IMG/VR virus record: IMGVR_UViG_3300037427_001513
Location: 1-34,178 of that record
Strand: one strand, 5' to 3'
DNA: 34,178 nucleotides
DNA from: a virus
In this document: one piece after another, positions 8,855-19,400 of the stretch
How the letters are laid out: each line of letters opens with the position of its first letter
Position numbering within the stretch: position 1 is the first letter of the stretch
The notes under the pieces: generated by a model
Database searches by the model: none
Seen by the model: the letters and a program-made list of their open reading frames with translations, nothing else
What the model was told of the DNA's origin: nothing
Made by a program: the position numbers and the translations under genes

Positions 8855-11833
8855 TTACGCTTGCTTCTCACCATATTCTATAATTGATCTTTTAGTTATA
8901 TTCCCATTATCATCTCTCCACGACTTATTTTTTCTCCAAACATCTCCTGGGTAACCAGTACTATCAGGCGTAGCATAGATCTGATCCATACCAAAATTAA
9001 CGAGTGATTTACCCATAGCTACAGTAACATAAGGATGTTCTCCCTTTGTGTGCATTTCTGTAAAATATTCATCAACTAAATCTAATTGTTCTAAAACTGA
9101 CATTTCTTTAATATCATCTAGTTTATATTTAACACCGTTTATTGTTTTGTAACTCTCTCCTGTTTCAACTTCTGGTGAATTCGGATCTTTATAAAATTGA
9201 ATTAAACCAGTGGCTCCTTTATTTGGATTTCTACCTCGAGTATCAAAACTAGATTCGTTTCGAATAATACCTAATAATTGTCTCACATTAAACCCATGAT
9301 TACTAGCAATCTCACTTACTTTATTCATCACACCCTCTTCTTTTACAAAATCTTTACCCTTTTTAGATTTAATACCTAAATCTTTATAATACGCTTCGCT
9401 ATCTATTTTAACCCATTCCCCATCTGAACCCATCATTTGAGTTCCATCTGTGCTTGGGCTACCAAACATTGGATCAGGATTATTTGGTCCGGCAACTTGG
9501 TCCTCTGCATTCTCAACTTCCGCTGTAACCACTTCTTTTGTAGTTTCTTTCTTTTTACTTCCTTTTTGTTTTTCTAAAAATTCTTTCTCACCACCATCTA
9601 ATTCATTACCTTCCCAATACCAACTCACTTCCTCTTCACCGTCTAAAGTCCAAACTCCCTTTCCGTGCATCGTATCATCCTTAAATCCTCCTACGTATTT
9701 ATCTCCATTATCAGCATAAATATAAGCTCCTTGGCCATTTTTCAAACCATCTTTCCATTCTCCTACGTAGTTATCTCCACTTTCCCAAGTATAAGTTCCT
9801 TGTCCGGTATAGTTATCCATATCATCAGTTACCACTGTAGACGGGTCAGATGTATCTACTTCACCTTGGACCACCCCTAATTGAACTTTAAAAGTAACAT
9901 TTGATTTATCTTTTAATTTTTCGTATTCTATTTTAGAAATTTGTTTACCATTATTCTCATACTTAATAAAAGCATTGTCTATACCAGTAGTACCCTTAGC
10001 TTTTACTAAAGCTTTCTTAGCGGCGTTAATATCATCCCCTTTGTAATTGTAATATATTGTTCGTGACCCAGACTGTGTGTACGTTTTTTCCTCTGTTATC
10101 TCTAAATCACTAGCTTCAATAGTATCTAGTAGTTTTTTATCAAGTGATTTTTTAACGGGTTTTATATCTTTCCATTGTCCTACAGGCATTCCTGTAGCAT
10201 CAAGACCAGAAGCAGGAATTGGTACTCTTTGGCCAGTTTCGTTTATATATGTATACTTTTTACCTTTTATATATTCTTTTGCTTTTTTCAATTGATCCGC
10301 TGTCTTTTTCAGATCTTTTTTCGGAAGTATGACACCGTCGTTATCGGTTTCTGTTTCAATTTCTGGAGTTTGGCTTTGTTGACTTGGGACAGCGCTCGTT
10401 TTCAAACCACTAGGCATAGCGTTATTATCCCAAACCTGTTGTAATGTATAAATTTCATCATCAGTACCTTTAAATGTTTTACCCGGTTCTACAACCGTAT
10501 AATTATCATCTTCCATTACTATATTTCTACCTTTTCCATAAGTTTGTAGCTTATTTGCTTGGTCTCTAACAACTTCATTACTTCGGTATTGTCCACCAAG
10601 GTGTTTTGGCATAGCCATACCGTAATCAGTCTTATCAGTTTTTCTACTAACTTGTTCTGCTTCATGTCTAAAAACTTCATTATCTAATTTATCGATAAAT
10701 AAATCTCTTCGCAACTTATATGTATCTTCACCATTTAGAATCTCATTTACTATAGCATTGTAATTAGTACCCGCCATAAAGTCATTTTTATCTAACACAC
10801 CATGTCCTTCTTCACCTTCGGCTTGATCTTTTACAGTATATCCTAAATCACTTAAACTTTGTATAATAGCAGGTGATATTGCTGCTGTCCCATTTCTAAG
10901 AGAATCTGCAAAAGACTCTTCCATTCCACCATACTTTTGATTCATTAAATACTGAAGAGATTCTCCTTTTTGTACTGCTTCGTCTATTACTCTCTCTAAC
11001 CAATTTTGATTCATTAAAGAATCGTTGTCAGTATAAGTGCCAGTTGGATTTTCGGCTATAGTATTTAATCTTCCTTGAATAGTTGTTTCTGTTGTTATAG
11101 CTTTTTTATCTATCATTCCTGATAATTCAGAAGATTTTTTAGCTATAACTTCTCCATCAACACTAGTTATATATGTAAATTCATTCGTAGTTGGATCAAG
11201 ATATTTTACCATTTCACCTTCTTCAGCACCTAAATGATTCCATAAATCAGTTGGCGTCTTATCATCTGTTGCGCCAGTATTATTTGCCATATAATTAGTA
11301 GCGTTCGCGTTGTGTGCCCCTGATTTATCATCTACATTTTTAGCATATTTTGTTAAACTTGTAAGAAATTTATTATCACCAGGTTCTAATCCACCTATCC
11401 AAGAATCACTAGCATCAAACTTTTCCATAGCTTCTATTATACCAGTTCTATTGCTCTTGTGCTTGCTCATAATCTTATTGTTCTGCCTCTCCCATTCTCT
11501 TAATCCTTTAGAGTCATTTTGAAAACCACCATTTTCCTTCCATATAGCGACTTGAGCATCCATTTCATCACTAAACATGTTATAATCCGCATTGTTTTCT
11601 ATTCCTACTCCATATGTTTTAAGGTCTTTAACAGCATCTTCTAATTCTTTCTTACTTGCTTTTTTATCTGCCTCGTACTGTTTAAATGCTTTTTCAACAC
11701 CTACTAATAACGTTTTATTAGCATCAGCCATTATACCAAATTGCTTGCTATAATCGCCAGGTACATTTGACAAACCTTCTCTTGCCGCTGCTGTTACTAA
11801 TGTTGAATCTGCTTTTCCTATTAAACTTGCCAT
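8855..11833 (-). CDS. Internal virion protein with MORN repeats and C-terminal lytic transglycosylase (SLT) domain
   Basis: 992 residues. The N-terminal part is helical and Lys/Glu/Ala-rich (for example YEADKKASKKELEDAV). Around residues 668-735 there are MORN repeats: GQGTYTWESGDNYVGEWKDG, then NGQGAYIYADNGDKYVGGF and HGKGVWTLDGE. The C-terminus (about 840-985) has the soluble lytic transglycosylase signature: IIRNESSFD with catalytic Glu at E860, followed by GATGLIQF. SLT enzymes cleave peptidoglycan glycan strands to form anhydromuropeptides. Here the enzyme would open the wall locally during DNA ejection, as the T7 gp16 transglycosylase does. It lies between the gp14-like gene and the giant ejection protein, in the T7 gp15 position, although in T7 the lytic domain is on gp16. 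It starts 21 bases after the upstream stop, behind the leader AAATAATATGGC. The SLT and MORN calls are strong; virion location is inferred from context. Confidence 0.88.
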   Translation of the reverse strand: MASLIGKADSTLVTAAAREGLSNVPGDYSKQFGIMADANKTLLVGVEKAFKQYEADKKASKKELEDAVKDLKTYGVGIENNADYNMFSDEMDAQVAIWKENGGFQNDSKGLREWERQNNKIMSKHKSNRTGIIEAMEKFDASDSWIGGLEPGDNKFLTSLTKYAKNVDDKSGAHNANATNYMANNTGATDDKTPTDLWNHLGAEEGEMVKYLDPTTNEFTYITSVDGEVIAKKSSELSGMIDKKAITTETTIQGRLNTIAENPTGTYTDNDSLMNQNWLERVIDEAVQKGESLQYLMNQKYGGMEESFADSLRNGTAAISPAIIQSLSDLGYTVKDQAEGEEGHGVLDKNDFMAGTNYNAIVNEILNGEDTYKLRRDLFIDKLDNEVFRHEAEQVSRKTDKTDYGMAMPKHLGGQYRSNEVVRDQANKLQTYGKGRNIVMEDDNYTVVEPGKTFKGTDDEIYTLQQVWDNNAMPSGLKTSAVPSQQSQTPEIETETDNDGVILPKKDLKKTADQLKKAKEYIKGKKYTYINETGQRVPIPASGLDATGMPVGQWKDIKPVKKSLDKKLLDTIEASDLEITEEKTYTQSGSRTIYYNYKGDDINAAKKALVKAKGTTGIDNAFIKYENNGKQISKIEYEKLKDKSNVTFKVQLGVVQGEVDTSDPSTVVTDDMDNYTGQGTYTWESGDNYVGEWKDGLKNGQGAYIYADNGDKYVGGFKDDTMHGKGVWTLDGEEEVSWYWEGNELDGGEKEFLEKQKGSKKKETTKEVVTAEVENAEDQVAGPNNPDPMFGSPSTDGTQMMGSDGEWVKIDSEAYYKDLGIKSKKGKDFVKEEGVMNKVSEIASNHGFNVRQLLGIIRNESSFDTRGRNPNKGATGLIQFYKDPNSPEVETGESYKTINGVKYKLDDIKEMSVLEQLDLVDEYFTEMHTKGEHPYVTVAMGKSLVNFGMDQIYATPDSTGYPGDVWRKNKSWRDDNGNITKRSIIEYGEKQA

Positions 11834-11854
11834 ATTATTTGTTTATTTTATTAA

Positions 11855-12601
11855 TTACCCACCTTGTTTCCCATACATACCAGCGGCTTGCACACCCATT
11901 TGCATATATGTGGACGCCGCGTTAGAGTGCATTTGCATTTGGTTTGCCATAGATGACATTTGATTTGACATTGCTTGTTGTACCGCGGAATTAGCGCCAG
12001 TAGCTGAACCATATTGCATACCTAATAAAGTTGCTTGTCTACTTGATTCAGCTTCTTGTAACATAGCCTCACCACCTCTTTGAGCCATATCAACAGCTTG
12101 TGCACCTTGAGCTTCCATTTGTTGTAGTGACATAGCACCTTGCGCTCGCAACCCTTCATTTCTAAGCTGTTGTTGCTCTAAGCCAGCGGCTATTTGTCTA
12201 GTTTGCAAAGATCCTTGGTTTGCTAAAGATTGTGCTAACGCAGCAATACCAGAACCACCAGCAGCACCACGTAAGCCTTGTAGTATATTAGATCTTTGTT
12301 GCGCACCTTGTTCCACTTGGAAATCAGCGGCTTGAGTACCTACACGTAGATCTTCATAAGCGTTTTCTAATCCCGCAAACTGATTTTCCATTTCCGCGTA
12401 AGGATTTTCAAATTTCATTTTTCTATAGATATCTTTTTGCTTGTCTAATTCTGCTTGCTGTTTTTGTTTTTCAGCTTGAGCTATATTAAATTGCTCTTCG
12501 GACATAGCTTGCATACCTTTAGCTTGTTGATTAGCTTTATATGTTTGATAAAGACTTGCCGCGCCCATAACTCCCATTGCTATTGCTGTAAATGCTGCCA
12601 T
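11855..12601 (-). CDS. Internal virion protein (T7 gp14-like ejection protein)
   Basis: 248 residues, dominated by Gln, Ala, Met and Gly. It opens with a short hydrophobic segment, AAFTAIAMGVMGAASLYQTY, then long helix with many Q/A/E residues (NIAQAEKQKQQAELDKQKD; RQIAAGLEQQQLRNEGLRAQ) and a Met/Gln-rich C-terminus. This composition, the length and the place directly before the transglycosylase and giant proteins match the internal virion proteins of podoviruses that are ejected and help form the channel through the envelope (T7 gp14 is about 200 residues). The start follows the GNAT-like gene with one base between stop and ATG (TAATATG), suggesting coupled translation. No catalytic motif is visible. 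The family call rests on composition and synteny. Confidence 0.75.
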   Translation of the reverse strand: MAAFTAIAMGVMGAASLYQTYKANQQAKGMQAMSEEQFNIAQAEKQKQQAELDKQKDIYRKMKFENPYAEMENQFAGLENAYEDLRVGTQAADFQVEQGAQQRSNILQGLRGAAGGSGIAALAQSLANQGSLQTRQIAAGLEQQQLRNEGLRAQGAMSLQQMEAQGAQAVDMAQRGGEAMLQEAESSRQATLLGMQYGSATGANSAVQQAMSNQMSSMANQMQMHSNAASTYMQMGVQAAGMYGKQGG

Positions 12602-12602
12602 A

Positions 12603-13013
12603 TTATAAGTTTTTAATTATTTCATAAGATGGTTTTTTATCAACTTGCCATCCTAATTTTTCATGTGTTTTCATCAAGTGTTTACTTCTACCTATACTAA
12701 ACATGTATGTTATACCCATATTTTTACACACATCTTCAGCGTTTGTTATCAATAATTCTATAGCTTCTTTTCTATCATCTTCTCTATATTCTGGGTTTGA
12801 AACTATCCATTCTAAAAGAGCTCCAGTTGAATTCGTTAAATACAAAAACGCAGAAACTATTGGTATATTATTTTTTTCTACTATAAAACCACTTTTTCCT
12901 TTATCTGGTAGCATCTCCCTTGGTATAACCGGCCATCTCCACCATTTCCACCACTCACAAATAGTTTTATAATCCTCTTCTTTTAGAGGTCTAAAGTTTA
13001 ACTTATTGTTCAT
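12603..13013 (-). CDS. GNAT-like acetyltransferase-fold protein (T7 gp13-like position)
   Basis: 136 residues. The layout resembles a small GNAT fold: an N-terminal strand and helix (FRPLKEEDYKTICEWW), a strand pair (GFIVEKNNIPIVSAFLYL), a central strand (LLEWIVSNPEYR), a long helix (EAIELLITNAEDVCKNMG) and a C-terminal HLMKTHEKLGW segment like the one that closes the acetyl-CoA site. The Q/R-x-x-G-x-G/A pyrophosphate loop is not evident, so catalysis is uncertain. T7 gp13 (138 residues) is also a small protein with a GNAT-like sequence and sits directly upstream of gp14, as here. This protein may therefore assist virion assembly or acetylate a target. The 59 bases before it hold a weak hairpin and an A/T-only leader. 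GNAT likeness is fairly sure; the gp13 parallel is an inference. Confidence 0.7.
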   Translation of the reverse strand: MNNKLNFRPLKEEDYKTICEWWKWWRWPVIPREMLPDKGKSGFIVEKNNIPIVSAFLYLTNSTGALLEWIVSNPEYREDDRKEAIELLITNAEDVCKNMGITYMFSIGRSKHLMKTHEKLGWQVDKKPSYEIIKNL

Positions 13014-13048
13014 TATTTAATTTAATTTAATTTGATGTATATATAGTC

Positions 13049-13062
13049 ACAGTTTTCACTGT
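13049..13062. terminator. Weak hairpin beside a T/A run, possible terminator or processing site
   Basis: A five-base-pair stem (ACAGT/ACTGT) lies in the gap between the beta-rich tail gene and the GNAT-like gene. On the minus strand its loop is GAAA, and it is preceded, not followed, by seven A residues. Read on the plus strand it is followed by T7, the usual terminator arrangement, but no plus-strand gene is seen. It is short and may be chance. Confidence 0.3.
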
Positions 13063-13071
13063 TTTTTTAAT

Positions 13072-14697
13072 CTAAGAAGCTTTTATGAATTTTTCTACAT
13101 CAAAATAAAGTCTAAAGTTCGCTGCGTTCTTGTTAACGTTCTTAAATATCATGTTACCTGTTATGGTAATTATCTTACTTGTGTTTTCTACTGTTAATGT
13201 AACGCCCTCGTCTAACGTTTGAGCAGCGCTTAACGTCCAATTACCATCACCCTCATCTGTAGCGCTTGCCACTGTTGGGTTTGCTGAAGAAGCATCTATA
13301 CCTATACCGCTTATAGTAGAAATATTCTGTACAGTACCCCTTCTTTCTGCAACAGGTATTGTAACACTATTGTTAACTGCCGCGGTTGTGGTTGTTGTCA
13401 TTTTGCTTAATTCGACTTTTAAATCACTTATACTTATATCAGTATTGTGTATCGATTTAATATAATCAGTGCCATAACCGTAAAATAACTTATTACTTCC
13501 CCCTGACGCGTCGTTTGATATTTGATCGGCAAAAGTTATAGCTCCCAACTGTTTTGTTACCACACCGTTTGTTATAGTAGGTTTGTAACCTAAGGTGTCT
13601 AACGCTAAAGCGCTAGCATTGATTGCCTCGTTTTGTATTTCAACGATAGTACCATCTTCGTTATGCGTTTCAGTGGTGTAAGTTGTTTTATCTTCATAAG
13701 GAGCTACTGTTGACCTAGGTATAGTTGCTACATCACCATCATCATAAATCATTCCAGGCAATAATTCGTGCATCGTGCTACTAGCGCCAACGTTCCACCT
13801 ATGGTAGTATGGTGGAGTAAAAGTTAATGTAACTCCATCACCTATAGAAACAGCTTCAGATGTAACAAACGTATAAGTACCACTTAAAGAAGATACAGTA
13901 ACCACGGACGCGCTAGATATACCAGTACCAGTAACTCTATCTCCAACAGCCATTTTACTCGCAACAGCCGTGTCCATAGTTACTGTTGTTCCGCTAGAAA
14001 CCGAACCATTAGTAGTATCTGTGCTACGAGCTGATCCAGTCCAAATATTTTCTCCATGTATTTGTAGTGGTGTTCCAAAAGCAACCTGAGTAAAAGACAT
14101 TACATCGTTTTCCACAGGTTGTCTAAGTATTTCAAAAGCTTTATCTGTATTTGCTGTTAATTCCACTGAAAAAGGCCAAGTACCAGTAGAAGAACCCCTA
14201 CCAACAGTTATAGATGGTGTATTGGTAACACTCATACTAGCAAAACCCGCACCACCCCTAGATTCTGCTGATATAGATATTGCAACATCAGTATATTGGT
14301 ATATTATTTTTTGCAACAAGTTAGAGTTCGAACCTCTAGAAGAGTTTATATCTATACTATCATCACCAAATCTAACCTCATTATAATCTGCATGAATAGT
14401 GTCAAAGTGAGATTCTGCCCAAAGATATATATCATAGTGATCATTGTCTGTTACGGTTGGGAAATTTATCTCTCCTTGGTAAACACCGCTTTCTCCTGTT
14501 GATTTTCTATTCAATCTCGATTTTGTAGTTGTAAAAGTTTCGGTGTTAAAATTGTAGTATTTCGTAGGAGAATCTTCGTTTGTTATTTCTAAAGAAAATA
14601 TAGCATTAGCATCACCTTCAACAGTAAATTCTCTAATACCACCCTCAGCAGACATATCTCTTAGATCTATATTAAAATTTTGAATTATTTTTGCCAT
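13072..14697 (-). CDS. Beta-rich tail structural protein with duplicated marine-phage beta module
   Basis: 541 residues, rich in Thr, Ser, Val and Gly with almost no long helix, as in tail fibre, spike or tail-tube decoration proteins. The N-terminus (MAKIIQNFNIDLRD) leads into an Ig-like section with YNFNTETFTTTKSRLNRKS. Residues about 228-292 form a module of a type common in marine phage structural proteins (MAVGDRVTGTGISSASVVTV ... GVTLTFT). A diverged second copy lies at about 438-503 (ISGIGIDASSANPTV ... LDEGVTLTVE). The gene sits 8 bases after the 561-residue tail protein, with leader ATTATAATATGGC, and ends the tail block before the ejection cassette. The precise role is not recognisable from sequence. 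Confidence 0.65.
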   Translation of the reverse strand: MAKIIQNFNIDLRDMSAEGGIREFTVEGDANAIFSLEITNEDSPTKYYNFNTETFTTTKSRLNRKSTGESGVYQGEINFPTVTDNDHYDIYLWAESHFDTIHADYNEVRFGDDSIDINSSRGSNSNLLQKIIYQYTDVAISISAESRGGAGFASMSVTNTPSITVGRGSSTGTWPFSVELTANTDKAFEILRQPVENDVMSFTQVAFGTPLQIHGENIWTGSARSTDTTNGSVSSGTTVTMDTAVASKMAVGDRVTGTGISSASVVTVSSLSGTYTFVTSEAVSIGDGVTLTFTPPYYHRWNVGASSTMHELLPGMIYDDGDVATIPRSTVAPYEDKTTYTTETHNEDGTIVEIQNEAINASALALDTLGYKPTITNGVVTKQLGAITFADQISNDASGGSNKLFYGYGTDYIKSIHNTDISISDLKVELSKMTTTTTAAVNNSVTIPVAERRGTVQNISTISGIGIDASSANPTVASATDEGDGNWTLSAAQTLDEGVTLTVENTSKIITITGNMIFKNVNKNAANFRLYFDVEKFIKAS

Positions 14698-14705
14698 ATT
14701 ATAAT

Positions 14706-16391
14706 TTATTTACTACTTTCTGTTACCTCAGAGCTAACCGCAAACAACTCTGCTTCCGTTGTTGAATTATTTTTTAATTTTACCCTTGCGTAATAACCAG
14801 GTAAACTAGATGTGTTGATAATATTATTTTTAGAAAACAACACGTAGTCTCCTTGACTAGGAGTGTTTGCTGCTGTAACAACCGTTAAAGTATAATCTGT
14901 TGTGCTAGAAACAACACCAAACTCACTAATACTACCAGGTGATATAGTTGTGAAATTACCGTTAGTGGTAGGTGTTTGAAAATATACAGTATCTCCAACT
15001 TGTAAAGACATGTTTATATAATCAACAAATTCCATCACGTTCCCATCAACACTTTCTAAAACACCTATACCTTGTATACTTGATGTTCCAAAATCTGTTT
15101 CAGCATCTACAGCTGTATCTACACCTTTAATATAGTTAAACCACTTACCTTCTTTTTCTATAAATTCATTTAAACTACCCGTTTTCTCATTTGTTATTAT
15201 GCTTTCAACATACCAGCCATTTTTCCCTGTAAGATTGTAAATTTCGTCATCAGCTATCCCAGTGTTCGTATCAGTTTTAAACATATCTATTTTTGATTGG
15301 CTTCCTTCGTACTCTAAGGTATGATATGACTTTATACTACTAGGCATATCGTTTAAAAGCACATCTACCCAAGATTCTTCATACGCGCTATAAAAAGTAT
15401 TTCTAGGTTCTGTTTCAACGTAATGCTCGTACAGTTTACCGTCGTTTAACGTGAAATAATTATTAGCACAGCTCAAAGCGTTTTCTGGAGTAAACGATTT
15501 AAAACTCACCCAACCTTTTACATCTTCTTTAAACGAAACAGTTGTTGGATCAAGCCGCTGGTTAATCGTTCTATCTTTTAACGTAACATTATATTCATCG
15601 TTTCTATCATCGTAACTACCAACTATAGTATTTGTTATTTTTAAATTATCTCTAAACCAATCTTTCATACCATGGTCTGATATAGGTGTTAAACCATCTT
15701 TTGATAATCTAACAATAACACCTCTAATTTTATCAGCAAAGTAAACTCTATAATTTTCAGACGCAAATGATTCTGGATTTGTCGATATACCAAACTCGCC
15801 AACAAAAGGAATAGCTTGACCTAAAACGTTGTTTGTTGCTGTTAACTGCATGTTACCATCAGCGTTGTATAAAGCATCTTTATTAGCTTGTATCCTTAAA
15901 ACTTTATCTTCACACAGAGTAACTAAATCTGAGTCTCTTGTATGTAATTTCTGAATACTTCCGTATATTGGGTTTATATCTTTTGTTATTTTCTCCCCTT
16001 GAATAAATTGATTTAAGTTATTAGTACTGCTAATTCCGTTATAAATTCCAGAATATATTAAACCATACTTTCTACGTTCTTGTTTATAATCTTCAAACAC
16101 TGTGGAAACTTTAACCCCAGGTTTTATGCTTTGTGTATTAAAGTTATCTCTAATTTTATTAGACTCTACCCCGTTCCCAAAAGAAAAACAATTATGCCAA
16201 TCTAAAGTATGTTTAGCGTTGTATGAATCTACCATATCCACTGTGATTTTGTCACTTTCTTTAACACCATCTACAAATGACACATTGTCAGTATTATTAG
16301 AAGAAACTCTTAACCTAATAATACTACCGTCTGGTCTTGTTATCTTTAACCAGTCTCCACTATGAATATATACTGAATTTTTATATGCCAT
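14706..16391 (-). CDS. Tail stabilisation/hub-like protein, C-terminal partner of the 1671-residue protein
   Basis: 561 residues. It opens MAYKNSVYIHSGDWLKITRP, beta-rich. A central region around 190-250 has FVGEFGISTNPESFASENYR, YFADKIRGVIVRLSKDGL and TPISDHGMKDWF. This is the propeller-like pattern (a fixed gateway residue set followed by a screen line and TPISD) that I associate with the C-terminal part of crAss-type tail stabilisation proteins. The C-terminus (about 450-530) is a small VGDTVYF-type beta module. It follows the 1671-residue gene by 23 bases, and the two together may correspond to a single longer stabilisation protein in relatives. The role would be a structural part of the short tail below the ring proteins. 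Confidence is good for a tail protein, moderate for the family. Confidence 0.65.
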   Translation of the reverse strand: MAYKNSVYIHSGDWLKITRPDGSIIRLRVSSNNTDNVSFVDGVKESDKITVDMVDSYNAKHTLDWHNCFSFGNGVESNKIRDNFNTQSIKPGVKVSTVFEDYKQERRKYGLIYSGIYNGISSTNNLNQFIQGEKITKDINPIYGSIQKLHTRDSDLVTLCEDKVLRIQANKDALYNADGNMQLTATNNVLGQAIPFVGEFGISTNPESFASENYRVYFADKIRGVIVRLSKDGLTPISDHGMKDWFRDNLKITNTIVGSYDDRNDEYNVTLKDRTINQRLDPTTVSFKEDVKGWVSFKSFTPENALSCANNYFTLNDGKLYEHYVETEPRNTFYSAYEESWVDVLLNDMPSSIKSYHTLEYEGSQSKIDMFKTDTNTGIADDEIYNLTGKNGWYVESIITNEKTGSLNEFIEKEGKWFNYIKGVDTAVDAETDFGTSSIQGIGVLESVDGNVMEFVDYINMSLQVGDTVYFQTPTTNGNFTTISPGSISEFGVVSSTTDYTLTVVTAANTPSQGDYVLFSKNNIINTSSLPGYYARVKLKNNSTTEAELFAVSSEVTESSK

Positions 16392-16414
16392 ATTATTTTT
16401 TTAAAGGTTTAGAG

Positions 16415-19400
16415 TTAAGGTAGTTGTGTAAAGTTATAAGTGGGTATAGCTTGAAAAATAGAGTTCGTTGGATCTATTTCCATTATTACACTTTTATCTA
16501 ATATTATATTATTTCCATCAATCTCTTTTACCGTCGTTCCAGGAGGTATATTATCCGCTCGCTCAAACTCAACTATAGAACCAACCGGTATATGTTCAGA
16601 CAGGTCACTCTCTTCCAAGCTTATGTTTATTGGTAACGAACCTGATGCTTCGTAATATATATCAATATCTTCTTTTGGTTTAGGTTCTGTTTCCCATATT
16701 GCAGGGTTTTTAGGTAAAACCTCTTCTTCTGATCTTGATGTTTTTTCTTCAATCCACTCCATTGTGTAACCAACAGCAGCTGTACCATCTTTGGTATCGT
16801 TATAACCTTTACCTGATCTAAAAAAGTTCAGATTTTTAGCTGAATTAGGACTTAAATCATTTGTTGTAAAATAGTCAAATAAACACGTTTGACTACTACC
16901 AACACCATTACTTATACTGGTGCTAAGATCGTCGGTTCCATCATACGTTTTAAGGTATATTTTATAAATGTTTGCTGTTCCACCAGCTCCTCTTTCTATC
17001 TTAGTAACAACAGCTTTTTTGGTTAGGGCTGTGCTATTGCAATTGTAAAATACCATACCAATGGATAATTGTCTACCGTCCGCGCTTGTTATACTGTTTG
17101 TAACTATATAGTTGCTACTACCAGCCGCGGTGGTCGTTAAAGACACAGGGGTTGCGGTAATATCAACCCGCTTGTAACTGAGGTCAAATGGATTCCAATT
17201 ATTTCCAATATGCTTGTCTAATTTCAATCTCCAATTTTTCGTATAATTACTAGGCCTTAAATAAGTACTCGTAGCGTATGTTGTGTTTCCATCAGTTGGG
17301 GAAATTTTACTAGCTAGATATTTCCCTTTTGGCACAAAGGGACCAACAACGTTATTCGCGTTTACAATGTTATTATTTGGCGTGTTCCATCCAGAACCTT
17401 TACCAGACCTAGCTTTTGCATGGAAGGGGAATAGATCTATAGCTCTAAGGTGATCATTATCCGCGTTTCTATCAAAAGCAGTGGCGTGGTTTGAATAGTT
17501 TAATAAACTCTCGTATCTAACACGTAAAAATATATCAACGTTTTCTATAGTATATACTGTGTGATCTGGATCTTCTTTAAACCTAAATTGGCTACCAATA
17601 GCTAAATTTTTTATAAAATCCGCTTCTCTTTCTGAATAATTAACGTTTGAATCCGCTAAATCAAAGAAACTTGGATCATTGTCTAAGCCACTTATGTTCT
17701 CAGACCACTTAACAGGCTGCACACCACCAAACGAAACTTCTAAAGTACCTTTACCACCACCAGGATTTGAAACGCCCATAGAGTTTTTGTACCAAGTATA
17801 AGGAGATGTATCCCAACCAATGTTAGAGTCGGTTGTTGTTGAGTGGAAAAAATGTCCCGCGCTAATAGCTTTGTCAACAAACCAAACATCTTGAAACGAA
17901 TCATCATTGGCGTGTGTATCTTCTAAATTTAGTTCATCCACTCTATCGTGCAGAGCGTTATCGTTTAAGTTCACATTTATACCTCTAAAGTAAGCATCGT
18001 AATCAAGAAAAACATCTGCGTCTCTAGTGTTTACAACAACATTTGTACCGTCGTTTTTTCTTTTCTTTCCATTTAAAGTTCCTAAATATTTAGCAAAACT
18101 AGTAGATTTAGAGTAATACTCACTCCATAAATGGGCAGTTGGATTATTAGAAACTTTATCATGTAGTCCTACATTATTAACCTGTAAAGAAATATCTTTA
18201 AAAGCTTCCCGACTAGTACCGTTGTGGTGTTTTTTAAGCCTGTTCCCGCTGAAGGTGGTTAAAGAGTACATTTTTCTAGAAATACCAGTGCTTTTAAATT
18301 CTTTTTTAGTATCATCAACCTTTTCTTTTAAAGTTCTTGCGAATATATCGTCATTGTATATTTTCACAAAAAACCTACCGTCAAACTTGTGTGAAGCAGA
18401 TTTGTCTACGGCTGTTCTATAAATATTTAAATAAGTGTTGTCGAGTATTAGCGTAGAGTTTAACCCACTTTCATCGTTAGTAAAAGAGTTGATCTCGTTG
18501 GTGAATGGTTTTTCTAAGGTAAACTTCCACTTCTGCGAGGTGCCATCACTATCTAGTTGCATTACCTTGTACCTGTCTGAAACTCTATTGTTATCTGTAT
18601 TGTGTAAAGATATATGATACTCAACATCTGGGTCATTTGAAAACGTATCGTGAAGATTAGCGAATGAAGAATTTTGTATCTGGTTATAGTTAATTGCAAA
18701 ATTTATATCATTCTCTGATGGTAAATCAGAAGAAGCAAATAGACCGCCGGAATCATGTACTTTAGAACCTATCAAAGTTTCTTTCCTTTTTATAAAATCT
18801 GGGGCTTCGTTTTTTATATCTAAAACTTTATACCTAGCTTTTTCTTTTATAAGATCTTTGTCTGAAGTAACACTTCCAATACCTTTTTTTAATATTAAAA
18901 AATCGTCTATATCAACCTTATTTCTATCACTAGAAGGAAATGCTAACCAAATGTTATCATCTTCCGCATCGTAATACCTGTCCATTGCCATGTTATGGTA
19001 CTCTCCACCGTTGTCTTTAATATAGAATTTAAAATATTTCATATTGACAGGGCGTCCCTCGTTTAGTATATTTACCGAAAAACTATTAGTGTAGCTAGCT
19101 TGATCTTTGTTTACTTTTACAACCGAGTCAGAATTTGTTAAAACAGGAGTTTCTCTTCCGTATTTATCTGTGTAAACAACTCCTAATTGATATTCTCGTA
19201 AAGATTTAATTGACTTCTTCCCAGTTCTAGAATTATTAATCTCAGGGTTATGGTCTATATCTATATTTATTTTATAATCTGACGAGGTAATATCATCTAC
19301 TAAATCGTAATTCTGCTCATAATTACCGTAAACTATTCTGTTACCAACAATATCTTGAGCTAAAGCTTTTTTAGGAACATTATCCCATGGTCTAATCAAC

